Shown here: piece after piece, positions 16,868 to 26,962 of the stretch
Layout of the letters: every line of letters starts with the position of its first letter
Position numbering within the stretch: the first letter of the stretch is position 1
Assembly (NCBI RefSeq): GCF_016889705.1
Contig: NZ_CP069526.1
Location: 4,154,001 to 4,218,000 of the forward strand
From: Amycolatopsis sp. FDAARGOS 1241
Lineage (GTDB): Bacteria > Actinomycetota > Actinomycetes > Mycobacteriales > Pseudonocardiaceae
Direction of reading: 5' to 3'
DNA: 64,000 bases
Translations under genes and position numbers: made by a program
The notes under the pieces: model-generated
The model's input: only the letters and a program-made list of their open reading frames with translations
What the model was told of the DNA's origin: nothing
Database searches by the model: none

Positions 16868-17092
16868 TCAGGTGGCCAGGCCCGGCAGCCGGTCGGCCGC
16901 GGTGCGCTTGCGCCGCAACCAGACCCGCCGGGTGCCGTCGGCGTAGAGCCGCACCGTGCGCAGCTCCCAGCCGGCGAACTCGGCGTGGATCGAGAGCTGG
17001 ATCGTCGCCGCGCGCCGCGACACACCCGGAGGCAGCCGCAGGCGGCGATACTCCCAATCTCCTTCGACCACCGCCTCGTCGACCGTCGTCAT
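16868..17092 (-). CDS. DUF5703 family protein
   Basis: A 74-residue basic protein with an all-beta look: DWEYRRLRLPPGVSRRAATI, then IHAEFAGWELRTVRLYADGTRRV. It matches DUF5703, an actinobacterial family of unknown function kept next to the LppL lipoprotein and UppP (Rv2137c position in M. tuberculosis). Its ATG overlaps the lipoprotein stop (ATGA, 17089-17092), so the two are translationally coupled. The sequence has no signal peptide or catalytic motif. A role in cell-envelope processes is suggested only by conserved neighbourhood. Confidence 0.85.
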   Translation of the reverse strand: MTTVDEAVVEGDWEYRRLRLPPGVSRRAATIQLSIHAEFAGWELRTVRLYADGTRRVWLRRKRTAADRLPGLAT

Positions 17093-18105
17093 GGCTGGAT
17101 CACCTGGGTCCCTTCTCCGGCAGCCGAGCCGACGAGCACGCGGCCGCTCCGGTCGTCGACGCTCACCGAGTTCGGCTGGCGCACAGTCGGGAATCGGTAC
17201 TTCTCGACGGGTTCGCCGCCCCGGACGTCGAAGCCCACCACTTGGTTCTGCCCGGTCAGCGTGACCCAGGCGAGGTTGCGCTGGTGGTCGTAGGCGATGC
17301 CGTAGATCCCGCCCGGCACCGGGTAGAGCTGCCGCAGGATGAGCGGGCCGACCGAGAACGCGAGCAGCGCACCCGCGCGGGCGTCGGTCACCAGCACGCG
17401 GCCGTAGTTGTCACTGGTGGCGTTGGCGGCGCCCTCGCCCGCGCGCAAGCCCTCACCCATCGTCCCGGCGTTCACGTCGACGCTGAACACCGCGGTGCGC
17501 AGCCGGTCGAGCACGACCACGCCCTGGCCGGTGTTCACCACGCCGTCGGCGCTGTAGAGCTGACCGGTGATCGTCTTGGTCACCGCGCCGTTCGCGAGGA
17601 CCTCCACGGCCTTGCGGTCGCGCACCGCGACGAGCGTGTCCGGCCCGTCGGCGACGCCGGACGCGGGCTGTCCGGCCACTGCTTGCGTGGCCTGCTGCCC
17701 AGTGGGCAGCGTGATCTTCACGAGCTCACCCTTGCCCGGGACGCTCGCGATCGCCTGGCCGTTCGACGCGGTCAGCGACTCCGCCGGGCCGGGCAGCGGC
17801 ACCGTGGCTTTCGGGGTGCTCAGCGAGTCGAGGTCGTACACGAGCACCGAGGGCGGCTGCGTGACCGCGACGGCGAGCGTGTGGGTCTTCTCGTCGGTCA
17901 CCAGCGCCGATACAGCGGGCGTCGCGAGGATCTGACCAGCGGGTTTCACGGTCACGGCGGGGGAGGGTGCGGGCTTCGCGGCGACCGGGTTCGCCACCAC
18001 CTGCAGCGAATCCGTGTTGTTCTGACCAGACGACGAGCACGCCGAGAGCGCGAGGGCACCGGCCAGCGGGATCGCGATCCGCGACACGGCGGTGAGCCGA
18101 CGCAC
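17089..18105 (-). CDS. LppL-like lipoprotein with beta-propeller repeats
   Basis: A 338-residue secreted lipoprotein. The signal peptide (about residues 1-23) has the lipobox LALSAC followed by a Ser/Asn-rich linker. The rest shows repeated propeller blades such as TLAVAVTQPPSVLVYDLDSL, ADGPDTLVAVRDRKAVEVLA and RNLAWVTLTGQNQVVGFDVR, resembling YncE/SMP-30-type propellers. GTG 18105 is chosen because GGAGG lies 7 bases upstream and it places the signal peptide at the start. Size, fold and linkage to DUF5703 match LppL (Rv2138) of mycobacteria, whose function is not established. It is anchored outside the membrane and probably acts in envelope or protein-protein interaction. Confidence 0.88.
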   Translation of the reverse strand: MRRLTAVSRIAIPLAGALALSACSSSGQNNTDSLQVVANPVAAKPAPSPAVTVKPAGQILATPAVSALVTDEKTHTLAVAVTQPPSVLVYDLDSLSTPKATVPLPGPAESLTASNGQAIASVPGKGELVKITLPTGQQATQAVAGQPASGVADGPDTLVAVRDRKAVEVLANGAVTKTITGQLYSADGVVNTGQGVVVLDRLRTAVFSVDVNAGTMGEGLRAGEGAANATSDNYGRVLVTDARAGALLAFSVGPLILRQLYPVPGGIYGIAYDHQRNLAWVTLTGQNQVVGFDVRGGEPVEKYRFPTVRQPNSVSVDDRSGRVLVGSAAGEGTQVIQP

Positions 18106-18203
18106 CTTGAAGCCTCCAGCTGTTCCTCGGCGAGGTGTCCCCACCAGCATCCCCCACGATTCCCGTGCCGTCACGTCAGCGTCATCCAACAGACACCTGC
18201 GCC

Positions 18204-19172
18204 TCATTTCAGCCCTCGCTCCGGATAGCCCACCTCGACGCAGCTCACGTCGTCGAGCGCGCTGCGGATCGCGGGCGGGAGCGTGAGCTCCTCCGCCGCG
18301 AGCGACCCCGTCAGCTGCCCGGTGTCGCGGGCACCGACCACGGGCGCGACCACCCCCGGGCGGTCGCGGACCCAGGCCAGTGCGACGACCAGCGGCGACG
18401 TGCCCAGACCGTCGGCAGCCGTGGCCACGGCCTGCACGATCCGCGCCGCGCGGTCGGTGCGGTGGTGCTCGACGTACCCGGCGAACTCGCTCGACGCGCC
18501 GCGCGAGTCGGCGGGCGTGCCGGTGCGGTACTTGCCGGTCAGCACACCGCGGCCGAGCGGCGCCCACGGCAGGAGCCCGACGCCGTGGTGGGCGGCGGCC
18601 GGCACGGCCTCGCGCTCGATCCCACGCTCCAGCAGCGAGTACTCGAACTGCCCGGAGACGATCGGCGCGGCCGCGCTCGCGCGGGCGGCGGCCGTGGCCA
18701 GTTGCCAGCCCGCGTAGTTGGAGACGCCGACGTAGCGGACCTTGCCGCTGCTCACCGCGTAGTCGAGCGCCGAGAGGGTTTCCTCGATCGGCACGCCGGC
18801 GTCCCACGCGTGCAGCTGCCACAGGTCGACGTGATCGGTGCCGAGCCGGCGCAGCGAACCGTCCAGCGCGGCCAGCAGCGCCCCACGCGAGGCTCCGCCG
18901 CCGAACGGGCCGTCGGTGCGCCGCGCGACCGCCTTCGTCGCCACCACGACGTCCTCGCGGGGCACCAGGTCACCCAGCAGGCTCCCGAGCACTCGCTCGG
19001 CCTCGCCCTCGGCGTAGATGTCCGCGGTGTCCACCAGGGTGCCGCCCGCGTCGACGAACGCGACGAGCTGGCTGGCCGCCTCTTCGGCGTCGGTGTCCCC
19101 GCCCCACGTCATCGTGCCGAGCGCCAGGCGCGAGACCCGCAGTCCCGACCGGCCGAGCTGTCGCTTTTCCAC
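18204..19172 (-). CDS. Aldo/keto reductase
   Basis: A 322-residue (alpha/beta)8 NADPH-dependent oxidoreductase. The family opening is EKRQLGRSGLRVSRLALGTM. The catalytic Asp/Tyr pair is in VDTADIYAEGEAE (about residue 52), the Lys in VVATKAV (about 80) and the His in DLWQLHAWD (about 120). The NADPH-binding end has VAPVVGARDTGQL. It belongs to the AKR group that resembles YajO/PdxI-type reductases. The substrate is unknown. GTG 19172 is used because it begins precisely at the family N-terminus; longer starts add Arg-rich sequence. It is divergent from the LLM oxidoreductase with a 123-base gap. Confidence 0.93.
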   Translation of the reverse strand: MEKRQLGRSGLRVSRLALGTMTWGGDTDAEEAASQLVAFVDAGGTLVDTADIYAEGEAERVLGSLLGDLVPREDVVVATKAVARRTDGPFGGGASRGALLAALDGSLRRLGTDHVDLWQLHAWDAGVPIEETLSALDYAVSSGKVRYVGVSNYAGWQLATAAARASAAAPIVSGQFEYSLLERGIEREAVPAAAHHGVGLLPWAPLGRGVLTGKYRTGTPADSRGASSEFAGYVEHHRTDRAARIVQAVATAADGLGTSPLVVALAWVRDRPGVVAPVVGARDTGQLTGSLAAEELTLPPAIRSALDDVSCVEVGYPERGLK

Positions 19173-19295
19173 GACCGCCGAGCCTAGTGGGCGACGCGGC
19201 CCGGACTGGACCAAGGTGACACCGTGTCGCGACCCGCCGCCCCTACGGTGCACCCACGGCCGAGCCGCCGGGAGCTGATCGGTACGTTTTCGGCC

Positions 19296-20339
19296 GTGCG
19301 AATCGGACTCAACCTCGGTTACTGGGGCACCGGGGACAACTCCGCGAACCTGGCGCTGGCCGGGAAAGCGGACGAACTCGGCTACGCCGTGGTCTGGGCG
19401 GCCGAGGCCTACGGCTCCGATGCCGTGACGATGCTCACCTGGATCGCGGCGCGGACCGAGCGGATCGACGTCGGCAGCGCGGTGCTCCAGATCCCGGCCC
19501 GGACGCCCGCCATGACCGGCATGACGGCGGCCACCCTTGACACGCTTTCAGGCGGGCGCTTCCGGCTCGGCCTCGGCGTCTCGGGCCCGCAGGTGTCCGA
19601 AGGGTGGCACGGTGTGCGCTTCACCGACCCGGTGGGCCGCACGCGCGAGTACGTCGAGATCGTGCGCTCGGTGCAGACGCGGCGGCGCGTGCGCTTCAGC
19701 GGCGAGCACTTCGAGCTCCCGCTGCCCGGCGGACCGGGACTGGCGCTGGGCTTGACCTTCCGGCCCGAGCGCAAGCAGGTGCCGATCTACCTCGCGGCGA
19801 TCGGACCGAAGAACCTCGAGCTGACCGGCGAAGTGGCCGACGGCTGGCTGCCCGTGTTCTTCTCGCCGGCGCACGCCGGCGAGCAGCTGGCCCGCATCCG
19901 CGCCGGCGCCGAGGCCGCCGGCCGCTCGCTCGACGCGTTCGACATCGCGCCGGCGGTACCGCTGGTGGTCGGTGGAGACTGGCGCGAGTGCGCCGACGCG
20001 GTGCGCGCCCACGCCGCGCTCTACCTGGGCGGGATGGGCAGCCGCGAGCGGAACTTCTACAACCGGCTCGCCGCCCGGATGGGCTTCGAAGCGGCGGCCG
20101 CCGAGGTGCAGGAGAAGTACCTGGCCCGCGACTACGAGGGTGCGCGGGCGGCGGTGCCGCTGGAGTTCCTCGACGCGACGTCGCTGCTCGGCCCGCGGGA
20201 GCGGATCGCCGAGCGGATGACCGAGTTCGTGCGGGCGGGTGTGACGACGTTGTCGGTGACTCCGTTCGGGGAGTCACGGGGATTCGAGGCGGCGCTGCGG
20301 ACCGCCGTGGACGCGATCGAGCTGGCGGGAGTGGCCTGA
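19296..20339 (+). CDS. LLM class F420-dependent oxidoreductase
   Basis: A 347-residue luciferase-like monooxygenase-fold protein. Typical stretches are [20 protein letters not shown] at the start and [21 protein letters not shown] middle block reads [20 protein letters not shown], and [19 protein letters not shown] lies near residue 175. The N-terminal pattern is that of the actinobacterial F420-dependent group (TIGR03559-like) located next to uppP. GTG 19296 matches the family start. The stop overlaps the UppP start by one base (TGATG), so both are co-translated. The electron donor F420 is an inference from the subfamily; the substrate is unknown. Confidence 0.92.
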   Translation: MRIGLNLGYWGTGDNSANLALAGKADELGYAVVWAAEAYGSDAVTMLTWIAARTERIDVGSAVLQIPARTPAMTGMTAATLDTLSGGRFRLGLGVSGPQVSEGWHGVRFTDPVGRTREYVEIVRSVQTRRRVRFSGEHFELPLPGGPGLALGLTFRPERKQVPIYLAAIGPKNLELTGEVADGWLPVFFSPAHAGEQLARIRAGAEAAGRSLDAFDIAPAVPLVVGGDWRECADAVRAHAALYLGGMGSRERNFYNRLAARMGFEAAAAEVQEKYLARDYEGARAAVPLEFLDATSLLGPRERIAERMTEFVRAGVTTLSVTPFGESRGFEAALRTAVDAIELAGVA

Positions 20340-21181
20340 TGGGGTGGTTCGAAGCACTGGTGCTGGGTCTGGTGCAGGGGCTCACGGAGTTCCTGCCGAT
20401 CTCTTCCAGCGCGCACCTGCGGATCGTGGCTGCGCTGGTCGGCTGGGACGACCCGGGCGCGGCGTTCACCGCCGTGACCCAGATCGGCACCGAGCTCGCG
20501 GTGATCCTCTACTTCGGCAGGAAGATCGGCCGCATCCTGCGGGCCTGGTTCTTCTCTCTCTACCGCCGCGGCTGGCGCCACGACCCCGACGCGCGGCTGG
20601 GCTGGCTGATCATCGTGGGCTCGATCCCCATCGTGGTGCTGGGCCTGCTGCTGCAGGACGCGATCGACGAGGCTTTCCGCGACCTGCGCATCACCGCGTC
20701 GACCCTGATCGTGTTCGGCATCATCCTGCTCATCGCCGACCGCATCGGCCGGCAGACGCGCACGCTCGACGACCTGACCGTGCCCCACGGCCTCGGGTAC
20801 GGCTTCGCGCAGGCCCTGGCCCTGATCCCGGGCGTCTCGCGCTCGGGCGGCACGACGAGCGCCGGCTTGCTCATGGGCTACACCCGCGCCGACGCCGCGG
20901 AGTACTCGTTCCTGCTCGCCCTGCCCGCGGTGTTCGGCTCCGGCCTGTACAAACTCACCGACATCGGCAAGAACGGCGAGACCGCGCAGTGGGGGCCGAC
21001 GATCCTGGCGACGCTGGTCGCGTTCGGCGTGGGCTACCTGGTGATCGCGTGGCTGATGGCCTACATCAAGCGCCGCAGCTTCGTGCCCTTCGTCGTGTAC
21101 CGCATCGTCCTCGGCGTGCTCCTCTTCGCACTGATCTTCAGCGGCGCTCTCGACCCCAACGCGGGCCCCGTCGGCAGCTGA
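20339..21181 (+). CDS. uppP: Undecaprenyl-diphosphatase UppP
   Basis: A 280-residue integral membrane phosphatase that recycles undecaprenyl pyrophosphate to undecaprenyl phosphate for peptidoglycan and other envelope glycan synthesis, and gives bacitracin tolerance. The two catalytic motifs are present: [17 protein letters not shown] near residues 11-27, containing the E-rich element, and [14 protein letters not shown] near residue 163. About eight membrane helices are predicted. It is coupled to the LLM oxidoreductase gene by a one-base overlap. Two strong hairpins follow, separating it from the phosphatase gene. The location between DUF5703/lipoprotein and the histidine phosphatase is conserved in actinobacteria. 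Confidence 0.97.
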   Translation: MGWFEALVLGLVQGLTEFLPISSSAHLRIVAALVGWDDPGAAFTAVTQIGTELAVILYFGRKIGRILRAWFFSLYRRGWRHDPDARLGWLIIVGSIPIVVLGLLLQDAIDEAFRDLRITASTLIVFGIILLIADRIGRQTRTLDDLTVPHGLGYGFAQALALIPGVSRSGGTTSAGLLMGYTRADAAEYSFLLALPAVFGSGLYKLTDIGKNGETAQWGPTILATLVAFGVGYLVIAWLMAYIKRRSFVPFVVYRIVLGVLLFALIFSGALDPNAGPVGS

Positions 21182-21230
21182 CCCTCACCCCCACTTTCGC
21201 CCGCCTTCACCACTCCTTCGTAACCACAAC

Positions 21231-21281
21231 GCGAGATCGCCGGCTCAAAGGCGATCTCGCCCGCCTCGGCGAAGCCGAGGC
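21231..21281 (+). terminator. Two tandem hairpins after uppP
   Basis: Stem 1 is GCGAGATCGCC (21231-21241) against GGCGATCTCGC (21250-21260) with an 8-base loop. Stem 2 is GCCTCGGC (21263-21270) against GCCGAGGC (21274-21281) with a GAA loop. Both are perfect, and no T-tract follows. They lie 50 bases after the uppP stop and 25 bases before the next start. They probably terminate, or shape the leader of, the phosphatase mRNA. Confidence 0.75.
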
Positions 21282-21305
21282 AGACAGCCCAGTTAGGGTG
21301 GCCTC

Positions 21306-22016
21306 GTGAGTACGGTCATCTTGCTGCGGCATGGGAAGTCCACCGCGAACGGCTCCGGGGTCCTCGCGGGGCGTACGCCGAAGGTGGGGCTGGACGACAC
21401 CGGCCGCACCCAGGCCGACAAGCTGGTCGAGCGTCTGGCGGGAGTGCCGGTGGCCGAGCTCGTCGTGTCGCCGATGCTGCGCTGCAAGCAGACGGTGACC
21501 CCGCTGGCGACCGCGCTCGGCCTGAGCAAGACCGTCGAGCCGCGCCTGTCCGAAGTGGACTACGGCGATTGGACGGGGCGCGAGCTGAAGACGCTGGTCA
21601 AGGAGCCGCTGTGGCGCGTGGTGCAAGCCCACCCATCGGCCGCGGTGTTCCCCGGCGGCGAGGGGCTGGCGGCCATGCAGGCGCGTGCAGTGGCGGCCAT
21701 CCGCGCCCACGACGCCCGCATCACGGCCGAGCACGGTGACCACGCGGTGTGGGTCGCCTGCAGCCACGGCGACGTCATCAAGGCGGTCCTGGCCGACGCG
21801 CTGGGTCAGCACCTCGACGCGTTCCAGCGCATCGTGGTGGACCCGGCGTCGGTGTCGGTGGTCCGCTACACCGAGACCCGCCCGTTCGTGCTGCGCGTCA
21901 ACGAGAACGGCGGCGACTTGGGCGGCATCGTGCCTGCGCCGCCGAAGAAGAAGGGCCGCGGCAAGAAGGACGCCGCTGCGAGTGACGCGGTGGTCGGCGG
22001 CAGCACCGGACGCTGA
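21306..22016 (+). CDS. Histidine phosphatase, MSMEG_4193 type
   Basis: A 236-residue phosphoglycerate-mutase-fold phosphatase. The catalytic RHG motif is in VILLRHGKSTANG (His about residue 9) and the second His is in WVACSHGDVIKAVLAD (about 157). Conserved Arg and Glu lie in SPMLRCKQTV and EVDYGDWTGREL. The C-terminus adds a Lys-rich tail (PAPPKKKGRGKKDAA). The subfamily is the one found beside mshC, DUF3090 and SCO1664 in Mycobacterium (Rv2135c position); its substrate is not settled. Here the expected DUF3090 neighbour is 32.5 kb away. A GTG start at 21306 follows the AGTTAGGG region. Confidence 0.93.
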   Translation: MSTVILLRHGKSTANGSGVLAGRTPKVGLDDTGRTQADKLVERLAGVPVAELVVSPMLRCKQTVTPLATALGLSKTVEPRLSEVDYGDWTGRELKTLVKEPLWRVVQAHPSAAVFPGGEGLAAMQARAVAAIRAHDARITAEHGDHAVWVACSHGDVIKAVLADALGQHLDAFQRIVVDPASVSVVRYTETRPFVLRVNENGGDLGGIVPAPPKKKGRGKKDAAASDAVVGGSTGR

Positions 22017-22094
22017 GCCCGCGGCTGACACGCGGGCCGGTTCGCCGGAAAGCAGGCGGCTCGCGGCGTGCGGACCCCGTAGGGTGAGCGGAAC

Positions 22095-22141
22095 CAGTGT
22101 GAACGAACACTGCGGAGAGAACACGTGGCGAAAACACGTGT
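22095..22141. promoter_or_regulatory. Two consecutive dyads in the M3 peptidase leader
   Basis: The first dyad is CAGTGT (22095-22100) against ACACTG (22107-22112) with a 6-base spacer. The second is ACACGTG (22121-22127) against CACGTGT (22135-22141) with a 7-base spacer. Both are perfect. They lie 25-70 bases before the M3 peptidase start and could be operators or short RNA hairpins; nothing distinguishes these. Confidence 0.45.
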
Positions 22142-22164
22142 ACGAACCCCAGGAGCACAACTCG

Positions 22165-24216
22165 ATGATGTCGCCGGACAACCCGTTCGCCACCCCCAGC
22201 GAGCTGCCGTACGCCCTGCCGCCGTTCGACCGGATCTCCGTCGGGCACTACCGGCCGGCGTTCGAGGAGGGCTTGCGCAGCCACGCCGCCGAGATCGAGG
22301 AGATCGCCGCGAACCCGGCGGAGCCGACGTTCGAGAACACGATCGTGGCGCTCGAGCGGGCGGGGGAGCTGCTGGAGCGGGTGTCCGGGACGTTCTTCAA
22401 CGTCTCCGGGTCCGACTCGAGCGAAGAGATCCAGGAGATCCAGGCCGAGCTGGCGCCGAAGCTGGCCGCCCACTCCGACGCGATCCACCTGAACCCGCGG
22501 CTGTTCGCGCGGATCGACGGGCTGTACCGCAACCGCGAGGACCTGGGCCTCGACCCGGAGTCGCTGCGGCTGCTGGAGCGCCGGCACACGGACTTCAGCC
22601 GCGCCGGGGCCGGTTTGCCCGAAGCCGACCAGGAGCAGCTGCGCAAGCTCAACGAGCAGCTCTCCACGCTGCAGACGAAGTTCCAGCAGAACCTGCTGCG
22701 CGACACCAACGATCTCGCCGTGGTGGTCGACGACGTGGCCGACCTCGCCGGGCTCGACGAAGGCGCGGTCGCCACCGCCGCCGAGGCGGCCGCCGCCCGC
22801 GGTGAAGAAGGCAAGTACGTTTTCAACCTCACGCTCCCGACCGCGCAGGCGGTGCTGGAGTCGCTGGCGAACCGGGCGGTGCGCGAGCGGATCTTCACCG
22901 CCTCGGTCTCGCGCGGCAACCGCGGCAACGAATACGACAACAACGCCGTGGTCGCCGAGATCGTCCGCCTGCGGGCCCAGCGGGCTGCGCTGCTGGGCTA
23001 CCCGGACCACGCGACGTACGTCATCTCGGACGAAACTGCTAAGACCGCCGACGCGGCGGCCGGTCTGCTCGAGCGACTCGCCCCGGTCGCCGTCGCCAAC
23101 GCCCGCACCGAAGCCGCCGAGCTGCAGACGCACCTCGAGGCCGACGTGCCGGGCGCGACGCTGCAGCCGTGGGATTGGGCTTTCTACGCCGAGAAGGTCC
23201 GCCGCGAGCGCTACGAGGTCGACACCGCGGCCCTGCGTCCGTACTTCGAACTCGACCGCGTGCTCACCGACGGCGTGTTCTTCGCCGCGAACAAGCTCTA
23301 CGGGCTGAGCTTCACGGAGCGCCACGATCTGCCCGGGTACCACCCCGAGGTGCGGATCTTCGAGGTCTTCGACGCCGACGGCACGGGTCGCGGCCTGTTC
23401 CTCATGGACTACTACACGCGCGACTCCAAGCGCGGCGGCGCGTGGATGAACGACTTCGTGTCCCAGTCGCGCCTGGTGAACCGCAAGGTCGTGGTGGTGA
23501 ACGTCCTCAATGTCGCGAAGCCGCCGGCGGGGGAGCCGACGCTGCTGACGCTGGACGAGGTCCGCACCGCGTTCCACGAGTTCGGCCACGCCCTGCATTC
23601 GCTGCTGTCGGCCGTGACCTACCCGACGTTCGCGGGCGCCAACGTGCCGCGCGACTTCGTGGAGTACCCCTCGCAGGTCAACGAGATGTGGATGTTCTGG
23701 CCCGAAGTACTGGCCAACTACGCCAAACACCACGTAACCGGCGAACCGCTCCCGGCCGAGCAGGTGGCCAAGCTCGAAGCGGCCGAGCAGTACGGCGAGG
23801 GCTTCAAGACCACCGAGTACCTCGCGGCGTCGCTGCTCGACCTCGCCTGGCACCGCCTCGGCGTGGACGACCGCGTCGACGACGTCCAGCGCTTCGAAGC
23901 CGCCGCCCTCGAGAAGGCCGGGGTCGCGGTGGACAGCGTGCCGCCGCGCTACCGCACCACGTACTTCAACCACGTCTTCGGCGGCGGCTACAGCGCGGGC
24001 TACTACTCCTACATCTGGAGCGAGGTGCTCGACGCCGACACCGTCCAGTGGTTCCGCGAGAACGGCGGCCTCAAGCGGGAGAACGGCGACCACTTCCGCG
24101 CCACACTGCTGGGCCGAGGGGGCAGCGTCGACCCGATGGAGGCGTTCGTGGCCTTCCGGGGCCGCGAGCCGCAGATCCAGCCGCTGCTGGAACGCCGCGG
24201 CCTCGCCGGCGCCTGA
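22165..24216 (+). CDS. M3 family oligopeptidase (peptidyl-dipeptidase Dcp type)
   Basis: A 683-residue cytoplasmic zinc endopeptidase. The HExxH motif is in RTAFHEFGHALHSLLSAV (about residue 472) and the third zinc ligand Glu in EYPSQVNEMWMFWPE (about residue 500). Substrate-binding residues lie in FGGGYSAGYYSYIWSEVLDA near residue 610. Length and the PFDRISVGHYRPAFEEGLRSH opening match Dcp rather than Oligopeptidase A. It trims dipeptides from the C-terminus of peptides, a late step in protein and peptide turnover. The ATG at 22165 is chosen because AGGAG lies 9 bases upstream. Longer in-frame starts would add Arg-rich non-homologous sequence. A very strong terminator follows. Confidence 0.95.
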   Translation: MMSPDNPFATPSELPYALPPFDRISVGHYRPAFEEGLRSHAAEIEEIAANPAEPTFENTIVALERAGELLERVSGTFFNVSGSDSSEEIQEIQAELAPKLAAHSDAIHLNPRLFARIDGLYRNREDLGLDPESLRLLERRHTDFSRAGAGLPEADQEQLRKLNEQLSTLQTKFQQNLLRDTNDLAVVVDDVADLAGLDEGAVATAAEAAAARGEEGKYVFNLTLPTAQAVLESLANRAVRERIFTASVSRGNRGNEYDNNAVVAEIVRLRAQRAALLGYPDHATYVISDETAKTADAAAGLLERLAPVAVANARTEAAELQTHLEADVPGATLQPWDWAFYAEKVRRERYEVDTAALRPYFELDRVLTDGVFFAANKLYGLSFTERHDLPGYHPEVRIFEVFDADGTGRGLFLMDYYTRDSKRGGAWMNDFVSQSRLVNRKVVVVNVLNVAKPPAGEPTLLTLDEVRTAFHEFGHALHSLLSAVTYPTFAGANVPRDFVEYPSQVNEMWMFWPEVLANYAKHHVTGEPLPAEQVAKLEAAEQYGEGFKTTEYLAASLLDLAWHRLGVDDRVDDVQRFEAAALEKAGVAVDSVPPRYRTTYFNHVFGGGYSAGYYSYIWSEVLDADTVQWFRENGGLKRENGDHFRATLLGRGGSVDPMEAFVAFRGREPQIQPLLERRGLAGA

Positions 24217-24222
24217 TCAACC

Positions 24223-24271
24223 ACCGAAGAGTGCCGACCGGAACACCCACCGGTCGGCACTCTTCGGTTTT
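24223..24271 (+). terminator. Strong intrinsic terminator after the M3 peptidase
   Basis: A perfect 19-bp stem (ACCGAAGAGTGCCGACCGG at 24223-24241 against its complement at 24250-24268) encloses an 8-base loop and runs into TTT (24269-24271). It begins 7 bases after the stop. Confidence 0.95.
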
Positions 24272-24274
24272 CAA

Positions 24275-24294
24275 CTGTATAACGACCTATACAG
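24275..24294. repeat. Copy 2 of the 20-bp palindromic repeat
   Basis: CTGTATAACGACCTATACAG is a perfect inverted repeat (7-bp arms, 6-bp spacer ACGACC). It shares 18 contiguous bases, plus flanking AA and CCGGGC, with 3353-3372. This copy lies between two convergent genes just after a terminator, so it is not an obvious promoter element. Confidence 0.65.
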
Positions 24295-24355
24295 CCGGGC
24301 ATGATTCCAAGAAAATCCAGCTCCCGTCTTCAACTCCACTCACCACAAAAGCCAG

Positions 24356-25965
<1,610 letters not shown>

Positions 25966-25970
25966 CTAGT

Positions 25971-25993
25971 ACCGCGACTCTAGTACTCGCGGT
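25971..25993. promoter_or_regulatory. Dyad between MarR 3' end and mdh start
   Basis: ACCGCG (25971-25976) mirrors CGCGGT (25988-25993). An inner CTAGTA-like segment lies between them, in the 81-base gap between the MarR stop and mdh start. It may terminate the MarR transcript or act in mdh regulation; the short arms leave this open. Confidence 0.35.
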
Positions 25994-26016
25994 TGGTTTC
26001 GTTCGGGTGCGTCCAG

Positions 26017-26457
26017 TCACTCTGTGGCGGGTGGTGTGACGTTGGCTGCGAGTCTGCCGAGCAGTGTGGCAAGTGTCGCGATTTCGTCGTCGGTGAGGCC
26101 GGTGCGCATCCGCTTGTCGTGGGCGACGGCGGCTTCGGCGAGGCGGTGGAAGGTGGTCTCGCCGTGGTCGGTGAGCTCGACGTGGTGGACGCGGCGGTTG
26201 CCGGGGTCGCGGGTGCGGGTGAGCAGGCCGGCGGTTTCCATGCCGTTGAGGTGGTGGGTGAGGGTGGCGCCCTGGATGCCGACGGCGTCGGCGAGTTCGC
26301 GCTGGCTGGTGTGCTGGTGGGTTTTGAGCGCGATGAGGATTTGCCAGACGGGCTGGGAGCCGCCGACTGCGGCGAGGGCCTGGTCGAAGGCTTGGCCCGC
26401 GGCTTTGGCGGTGCGGGAGAGGACGACGCCGATGGGCGCGGTTGTTGGTCGTGGCAC
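26017..26457 (-). CDS. MarR-family transcriptional regulator
   Basis: A 146-residue winged-helix dimer of MarR type. The DNA-binding helices lie in TSQRELADAVGIQGATLTHH (about residues 50-70), followed by METAGLLTRTRDPGNRRVHH as the wing. Flanking helices form the dimer interface. It is divergent from an NTF2-like and a VOC gene across a 106-base region with a good -35/-10 pair and two TCTAACG direct repeats, so it probably represses these genes. MarR proteins of this kind often answer to phenolic or oxidative signals. GTG 26457 is the only start matching the family N-terminus. Confidence 0.92.
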   Translation of the reverse strand: MPRPTTAPIGVVLSRTAKAAGQAFDQALAAVGGSQPVWQILIALKTHQHTSQRELADAVGIQGATLTHHLNGMETAGLLTRTRDPGNRRVHHVELTDHGETTFHRLAEAAVAHDKRMRTGLTDDEIATLATLLGRLAANVTPPATE

Positions 26458-26495
26458 GGGGGAACCCTATCGCAGATTGATCGAAGCCTAAGCGT

Positions 26496-26524
26496 TTGAC
26501 ATCTAACGATTCGGGCTCTAACGT
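26496..26524 (+). promoter_or_regulatory. Promoter and MarR operator before the NTF2-VOC genes
   Basis: The -35 box TTGACA (26496-26501) and -10-like TAACGT (26519-26524) are separated by 17 bases. Two copies of TCTAACG (26502-26508 and 26517-26523) overlap the spacer and -10 at 15-base spacing, as expected for a MarR-blocked promoter. Confidence 0.55.
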
Positions 26525-26563
26525 TTTCCCCGGCAAGCTGCTCCACTGACCACGGGAGGGATC

Positions 26564-26962
26564 ATGAGCACCACCGAAGACATCCAGGAGCTGGGGAAGC
26601 GCTGGGTCGCGGCCGAGACGGCCGGGGACACCGAGGCGCTGGACACGCTGGCGACCGGCGACTTCGCGCTGGTCGGGCCACTGGGGTTCGTGCTGGACCG
26701 CGAGCAGTGGCTGGGCCGCTACCGCTCGGGCGCACTGGTGACGCACGAGCTGGACTGGCGCGACGTCGCGGTGCGCGAGCACGGAGACACCGCGATCGCG
26801 ATCGGCGTGCACGACCAGAAGGCTTCGCACCAGGGCAACTCGGTGGACGGGCAGTTCCGCGCGACGCACGTGCTGGTGCGGGAGGACGGCCGGTGGCTGC
26901 TGGCCGGGATGCACCTGAGCCCGCTGGGTGCGCCGCCGGCGTTCGCGCGCGGGGGTGCGTGA
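26564..26962 (+). CDS. NTF2-like (DUF4440/SnoaL-type) protein
   Basis: A 132-residue cone-shaped NTF2-like protein. The N-terminal helix (STTEDIQELGKRWVAAETAG) leads into DTLATGDFALVGPLGFVLDR and a beta sheet with HDQKASHQGNSVDGQFRATH and REDGRWLLAGMHLSP. Such proteins bind or isomerise small molecules, or serve as stress-associated accessory proteins; no catalytic residues can be assigned. GGGAGG precedes the ATG by 6 bases. The stop overlaps the VOC start by one base (TGATG), making a two-gene unit opposite the MarR regulator. Confidence 0.87.
   Translation: MSTTEDIQELGKRWVAAETAGDTEALDTLATGDFALVGPLGFVLDREQWLGRYRSGALVTHELDWRDVAVREHGDTAIAIGVHDQKASHQGNSVDGQFRATHVLVREDGRWLLAGMHLSPLGAPPAFARGGA

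Noticed and set aside
21898..24093. Long minus-strand frame antisense to the M3 peptidase
   Set aside because: Composition is that of a complementary shadow and the M3 gene has all catalytic motifs.
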